Positions 59,710 to 64,000 of a stretch of 64,000 nucleotides of DNA are shown one piece after another. The notes under the pieces were generated by a model. It worked only from the letters and a program-made list of their open reading frames with translations. It was not told where the DNA came from and did not search any database. Position numbers and translations under genes: made by a program. How positions within the stretch are numbered: the stretch's first letter is position 1; each line of letters begins with the position of its first letter. Source of the stretch: Streptomyces qinglanensis (GTDB taxonomy: Bacteria; Actinomycetota; Actinomycetes; Streptomycetales; Streptomycetaceae); assembly GCF_900111245.1 (NCBI RefSeq), contig NZ_FOGO01000019.1, positions 103,253-167,252 on the forward strand, written 5' to 3'.

Positions 59710-62484
59710 GTGACGCAAGAGCAGAGCGCCGAGCGCGGGGGCGGGGGCCACCCGAGCGCCACGGGCTCACAAGGCCCGAACGAGGAGGCGGGGACCTTCA
59801 CGGCCCTGACCGCACAGCGCACACCGGTGCGCCCGGCCGACAGGACACCCATGGGGAGACCAGTGATCACCGCACGCGCCGCCGCCACCTTCGAGCCGGT
59901 GGGCCGCTCCGTCGCCACCGCGCGCGGCTTCGTGCGCGACACCCTCCAGGGCTGGGGCCTGTCCGAGGTCGTCGACGACGCCGTCGTACTGACCAGCGAA
60001 CTGGTCACCAACGCCGTGGTGCACGCCGGAACCGCCGCCGAGGTGCTCTGCCTGCGCGACGAGGACGGGATCCGCATCGAGGTCGTCGACCGCTACCCCG
60101 AACGGGAACTGCCGCTCCAGGAGGTCAACCCGCAGCCCGCCGGACCCGACCGGGAGGGCGGCCGCGGACTGCTGCTCGCCTCGGCACTGGCCACCCGCTG
60201 GGGCGTCGACTACACCGCGTCCGACAAGCGCGTCTGGTTCCGGCTCGACCTCCCCGAACGCCCCGTCGGTACCCGCACGGCCGGTCCCGCACTCCCGGAC
60301 ACGGCGCTGCCGGTCACCGACACCCACATCCGGGTCGCCGTCGTCCAGGTGGACCGCAGCGGATCGATCAGTGCATGGAACGAGGACGCGACCGACCTGT
60401 TCGACTACCCGGCCGAACAGGTCGTCGGAAAGCCGCTCACCGACTTCGCCGCCTGGCCGCACACCCCCGGTACCGGAACCGGCGTCGCCGAGGCGCTGCG
60501 CCTCTCCCGCTGGGAGGGGTCCTACGGCATGCGCGGCTCGGACGGCCGCACGATCCCGGTCTACGCCTCTCACCTGCGCGTGCGGGACAGCGACGGCGAA
60601 CCGTCCACGGTCTGCCTGCTGGTGCGCGAGCACGAGCGTGCCGTCCTGCAGTCGCCGCCTCGTGTCCACTCCCACGACAACACCGGCACCGCCACGGACA
60701 GCCAGGACCAGTCCGCAGCCGACCCGTTCGAGGTCTTCATCGGCTCACCGGCCCCCGACGACCTCGACGGGCTTCTGCAGCGCACCGTCGAACGCGCCAG
60801 GGACATGCTGGAGGGCGATGCGGCGTATCTGCTGCTGGCCACCGACGACGAGACCGAACTCGAGGTCCGCGCCTCGACCGGTCTGCCCTCGGCACGCCAG
60901 CGGTTCGCCCGCGTCCCCGTCGAGACCGCCAGCGGGCGCTACGGCTCGGCCCGGATGCCGTCCGTGCACGAGGACCTGACCGTCGTCCCCGGCGCCGTAC
61001 CGCTCCTCGACGGCACCGGCATGCGCTCGGTGGTCACGGTTCCCCTCAAGGTCGAGGGACGGCTCACCGGCTCCCTCGGAGTGGCCACCGAGACTCCCGG
61101 CCGCTACACCAACGAGGAGGCCCTGCGCCTGCAGTTCGCCGCCGACCGCATCGCGCTCGCCGTGGAACGGGCCCGGCTCACCGAACTGGAACGCCTGCGC
61201 CGCGGCTCGCTCTCCTTCCTCGTCGAAGCCTCGGATCTGCTCGCCGGCACCCTCGACCGCGACCAGACGCTCGCGCTGATGGCCCAGATGACCGTTCCCA
61301 CGCTGGCCACCTGGTGCGCCGTCTACACAGTCGCCGACCAGGGCTCCGACCCCCGCCTCTCCTACGTCCTGCACGAGGACGAGGACCGCATCGACAACCT
61401 CAAGGCACTGCTCGCCAAGGTCGACCCGCCCGAGCCCGTTCCCACGCCCGGAGCGCGCGTCTGGGCGGCGCCCACCGAGGCGGCGCACTCCGCGGCGTTG
61501 CGCACCTCGCTGCGCAACGTCTCGCTGGACGGCGAGGCCCAGCAGCTCTCCCCCGGCACGAGCCTGGCCACCGCGGCCGCGGTCGGCGGCGAGACCGTCG
61601 TTCTTCCCCTGGTGGCCCGCAACCGGGTCATCGGCATGCTCACCCTGGGCAAACCGGCGGACGAACGGTTCCGCCAGGAGATCCTGGAACTGGCCGAGGA
61701 CCTCTCCCGGCGCGCCGCCCTCGCCCTGGACAACGCGCGTCTCTACTCCGAGCGCACCGCCATCAGCCAGTCCCTGCAGCGCAGCCTGCTGCCGCCCGAG
61801 CTGCCGGAAGTGGAAGGCGGTGTCGAGGTCGAGGTCATCTACCGCGCTGCGGGCGAGGGCAACGAGGTCGGTGGTGACTTCTACGACCTCTTCGAGATCG
61901 ACGACGGCACCTACGGCTTCGCCATCGGCGACGTCTGCGGCACGGGCCCGGAGGCCGCGGCGGTCACCGGTCTGGCGCGGCACGCGCTGCGGCTGCTGGC
62001 CCGGGAAGGGCTGGGCGGACCCACCGTGCTGGAGCGCCTCAACACCGCCATCCTGGACGAAGGCGCGCGCAGCCGCTTCCTCACGCTCCTGTACGGCGAG
62101 ATGCGCCCCCAGGAGGACGGCAGCGCCGAGTTGAAGGTCGTCTGCGCGGGCCATCCGCTGCCCCTCAGGCTGCGCCAGGACGGCAGCGTGGAGTCGGCTG
62201 CCGATCCCCAGCCGCTGCTCGGCGTCATGGACGATCTGGAACTCTACGAGCAGACCGTCTCACTCGCGCCCGGCGACGTTCTGCTGTGTGTGACGGACGG
62301 CGTGACGGAACGCCGCGAGGGCACCCGCATGCTGGGAGACGACGGCCTGGCCGACGTCCTCTCCACCTGCACGGGCCTGAACGCGGGCGCGGTGGCCGCC
62401 CGGATCATGCGTGCGGTCGAGCGCTTCGCCAGCGACGCGCCCTCGGACGACATGGCCATCCTGGCGATGCGCGTCCCCGAGTAG
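59710..62484 (+). CDS. osaC: Multidomain regulator OsaC: RsbW-like kinase, PAS, GAF, PP2C phosphatase
   Basis: A 924-residue protein. Domains in order: GHKL anti-sigma kinase (~55-175; LTSELVTNAVVHAG and GGRGLLLASALATRWGV), PAS (~205-310), GAF (~345-475), a second GAF-like region (~490-670), and a PP2C/SpoIIE phosphatase (~685-922; GNEVGGDFYDLFE, FAIGDVCGTGPEAAAVT, LLCVTDGVTERREG, DDMAILAMRV). In S. coelicolor OsaC acts on SigB after osmotic stress. The GTG at 59710 has GAGGGG nine bases upstream. It is divergent from osaA and ends at a strong terminator. Confidence 0.9.
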   Translation: MTQEQSAERGGGGHPSATGSQGPNEEAGTFTALTAQRTPVRPADRTPMGRPVITARAAATFEPVGRSVATARGFVRDTLQGWGLSEVVDDAVVLTSELVTNAVVHAGTAAEVLCLRDEDGIRIEVVDRYPERELPLQEVNPQPAGPDREGGRGLLLASALATRWGVDYTASDKRVWFRLDLPERPVGTRTAGPALPDTALPVTDTHIRVAVVQVDRSGSISAWNEDATDLFDYPAEQVVGKPLTDFAAWPHTPGTGTGVAEALRLSRWEGSYGMRGSDGRTIPVYASHLRVRDSDGEPSTVCLLVREHERAVLQSPPRVHSHDNTGTATDSQDQSAADPFEVFIGSPAPDDLDGLLQRTVERARDMLEGDAAYLLLATDDETELEVRASTGLPSARQRFARVPVETASGRYGSARMPSVHEDLTVVPGAVPLLDGTGMRSVVTVPLKVEGRLTGSLGVATETPGRYTNEEALRLQFAADRIALAVERARLTELERLRRGSLSFLVEASDLLAGTLDRDQTLALMAQMTVPTLATWCAVYTVADQGSDPRLSYVLHEDEDRIDNLKALLAKVDPPEPVPTPGARVWAAPTEAAHSAALRTSLRNVSLDGEAQQLSPGTSLATAAAVGGETVVLPLVARNRVIGMLTLGKPADERFRQEILELAEDLSRRAALALDNARLYSERTAISQSLQRSLLPPELPEVEGGVEVEVIYRAAGEGNEVGGDFYDLFEIDDGTYGFAIGDVCGTGPEAAAVTGLARHALRLLAREGLGGPTVLERLNTAILDEGARSRFLTLLYGEMRPQEDGSAELKVVCAGHPLPLRLRQDGSVESAADPQPLLGVMDDLELYEQTVSLAPGDVLLCVTDGVTERREGTRMLGDDGLADVLSTCTGLNAGAVAARIMRAVERFASDAPSDDMAILAMRVPE

Positions 62485-62514
62485 CGGCGGGAGCGGCACC
62501 CTCGCGCCACACGA

Positions 62515-62546
62515 CGAAGGCCCCCGCCGTACGGCGGGGGCCTTCG
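62515..62546. terminator. Terminator between osaC and tRNA-Thr
   Basis: A perfect 14-bp stem (62515-62528 with 62533-62546) with loop GTAC, 30 bp after osaC. The perfect palindrome can act on both strands, also for the tRNA. Confidence 0.9.
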
Positions 62547-62560
62547 ATCTGCGTGCGGAG

Positions 62561-62633
62561 AGCCCCAAAACGGAATCGAACCGTTGACCTTCTCCTTACC
62601 ATGGAGACGCTCTGCCGACTGAGCTATTGGGGC
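62561..62633 (-). tRNA. tRNA-Thr, anticodon GGT
   Basis: The minus strand folds as a complete cloverleaf: acceptor GCCCCAA/TTGGGGC, D-arm GCTC...GAGC, anticodon arm TCTCC-ATGGTAA-GGAGA with anticodon GGT at 62600-62598, and T-arm AACGG-TTCGATT-CCGTT. No CCA is encoded. It reads ACC and ACU. Confidence 0.93.
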
Positions 62634-62705
62634 GCGGCCAGCGGTAAAGATCTTACCCGATCGAAGCGCCGGGATCGAACTGACGCCGGGACAGCTCCCA
62701 CCAGG

Positions 62706-63392
62706 TCAGCCGGCCCGCTCCCGCAGCAGTCCTCCGAGCCCGTTGCAGGCCGACACGACACGCTGCAGGTCCTTCTTGGTCATGGCAGCGCTCAGCGGCA
62801 GCGAGAGGCACTCGTCAGCGGCCCGCTCGGCCTGCGGCAGCCGTACGGCCGAGGCGTACTCCGGCAGCCGATGGGCCGGCACCCGTACCGGCACTCCGCA
62901 GTCGACACCCCGCATGCGCAGCGCCCTGCGGAGGGCGTCACGATCCGGTCGCCCGTTGCCCGGGACCCGGACCACGTACTCCGTGAAGGCGTGCTCGACA
63001 CCGTCCGGAACCAGCGGCGCGACGACGCCCCTGAGACGCCGGCTCAGCGATGTGGCGTACTGGCGACGACGGACCGCATCGATCGCATCCGTGCGGGGCA
63101 TGGGCTCCCACTCCACGACGGAGACCCCGTGCCGCTCGCCGACGGCACGCAGTGCGGCCATGTCCGCCCTGTGACCGAAGAGGTGCACGAGAACGAGTGC
63201 TGCGGTCCGCCGACCGGCCGCACGGGCCGCGGAGACCGGATCGAGACAGTAGGTGTCGGGATCGATGTCGGCGAAGACGGGTCGCGCCCCGAGCTCCCGC
63301 ACGGCCTGTGCGACGTCCGCCCCGCCGAACGACGGCACCACGACCTCGTCCCCCGCGCCAACGCCCGCGGTGGTCAGCTGTGTTGTCCCCAT
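62706..63392 (-). CDS. Truncated DegT/DnrJ/EryC1/StrS-like protein without the PLP lysine
   Basis: A 228-residue protein related to sugar aminotransferases of the DegT family (usually ~370-400 residues). It keeps GAGDEVVVPSFGGADVAQAV, ADIDPDTYCLDP, VLVHLFGHRADM and the C-terminal part YVVRVPGNGRPDRDALRRAL with RGVDCGVPVRVPAHRLPEY. Absent are the segment with the SxxxK lysine that binds PLP and part of the N-terminal domain. It is therefore probably not an aminotransferase. The ATG at 63392 is chosen because the frame upstream crosses the rrn terminator. It lies between tRNA-Thr and the 5S rRNA gene. Confidence 0.75.
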   Translation of the reverse strand: MGTTQLTTAGVGAGDEVVVPSFGGADVAQAVRELGARPVFADIDPDTYCLDPVSAARAAGRRTAALVLVHLFGHRADMAALRAVGERHGVSVVEWEPMPRTDAIDAVRRRQYATSLSRRLRGVVAPLVPDGVEHAFTEYVVRVPGNGRPDRDALRRALRMRGVDCGVPVRVPAHRLPEYASAVRLPQAERAADECLSLPLSAAMTKKDLQRVVSACNGLGGLLRERAG

Positions 63393-63437
63393 GCAGGGAT
63401 CATGTCCACGCAACATGAACTGCCGGTGACCACGCAC

Positions 63438-63481
63438 AAAAAAGTCGTGGTCCCTGAACAGAAGTCCAGGGACCACGACTT
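63438..63481 (-). terminator. Intrinsic terminator of the rrn operon
   Basis: A 15-bp perfect stem (63442-63456 with 63467-63481) with a ten-base loop, followed on the minus strand by a run of six T. It sits 9 bp past the 5S gene. Confidence 0.93.
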
Positions 63482-63489
63482 GCACGTTT

Positions 63490-63609
63490 TGTTCGGCGGC
63501 GTCCTACTCTCCCACACGCTCCCGCATGCAGTACCATCGGCGCTGAAAGGCTTAGCTTCCGGGTTCGGAATGTGACCGGGCGTTTCCCTCACGCTATGAC
63601 CACCGAAAC
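63490..63609 (-). rRNA. 5S ribosomal RNA
   Basis: Minus-strand sequence starts GTTTCGGTGGTCATAGCGTG and ends GTAGGACGCCGCCGAACA, the actinobacterial 5S ends, 120 nt in all, including the conserved CCGAACCCGGAAGCTAAGCC segment. It is the last gene of the rrn operon. Confidence 0.95.
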
Positions 63610-63705
63610 ACGGTGAAACACACAACCAGCAGCACAACACACCCACCAAAGGGTGGTGCTTGCACGGTTGTTGTCTCAGAACCGACACAGTGGACGCGAG
63701 CCTCT

Positions 63706-64000
<295 letters not shown>

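Noticed and set aside
63393..63485. N-terminal extension of the DegT-like protein
   Set aside because: The extra codons fall on the rrn terminator hairpin and its T run, so they cannot be a translated start of this gene.

Overview
The window is about 64 kb of very GC-rich DNA with strong G/C third-codon preference, GTG/TTG starts, a Streptomyces-type gene repertoire (ClgR, OsaABC, GluABCD with GluRK, RshA) and an actinobacterial rrn operon end. It reads as a core-chromosome segment of a Streptomyces or close relative. From memory, the same order occurs in S. coelicolor roughly from SCO5746 to SCO5801; I could not check this.

Layout. 1-2.5 kb: two siderophore genes on the minus strand, a GNAT acyltransferase cut by the window edge and an IucA/IucC synthetase. 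2.8-5.3 kb: a tandem pair of secreted trypsin-like lipoproteins. 5.4-17.3 kb: minus-strand housekeeping genes (hflX, an M1 metallopeptidase, the RelA/SpoT paralogue rshA, dapF, a membrane protein, miaA, a LigB/MEMO-like protein, miaB), interrupted by two small plus-strand genes. 17.4-22.4 kb: an anti-sigma-type ATPase, an orphan TAXI solute-binding protein and a GH38 alpha-mannosidase. 22.3-28.5 kb: the gluK/gluR two-component system, divergent from the glutamate ABC transporter gluABCD. 28.6-37.2 kb: an FAD monooxygenase, recX-recA with an SOS-type promoter, an AI-2E-family permease, DUF3046, a prenyltransferase-like protein, and an AraC regulator followed by azlC-azlD. 37.4-43.9 kb: a giant Lhr helicase, a MarR regulator and Nei2 glycosylase. 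43.9-45.0 kb: a gene-poor stretch. 45.0-52.6 kb: rimO-pgsA-cinA-clgR, rodZ-like, ftsK. 52.8-62.5 kb: osmotic-stress locus osaB, osaA and divergent osaC. 62.5-64 kb: tRNA-Thr(GGT), a truncated DegT-like protein, the rrn terminator, 5S rRNA and the 3' end of 23S rRNA, all on the minus strand.

Functional themes are RNA modification (miaA, miaB, rimO, hflX), DNA repair and segregation (recA, recX, lhr, nei2, ftsK), stress signalling (rshA, clgR, osaABC, HATPase regulators) and nutrient uptake (gluABCD, siderophore, azlCD). I found no insertion sequence, prophage, CRISPR array or obvious genomic island. The most unusual items are the ten-copy 92-residue HAMP array of OsaA, the apparently degraded synthetase domain of RshA with an intact hydrolase, a 22-bp perfect palindrome upstream of the rodZ-like gene, and the lysine-less DegT-like remnant beside the rrn operon.
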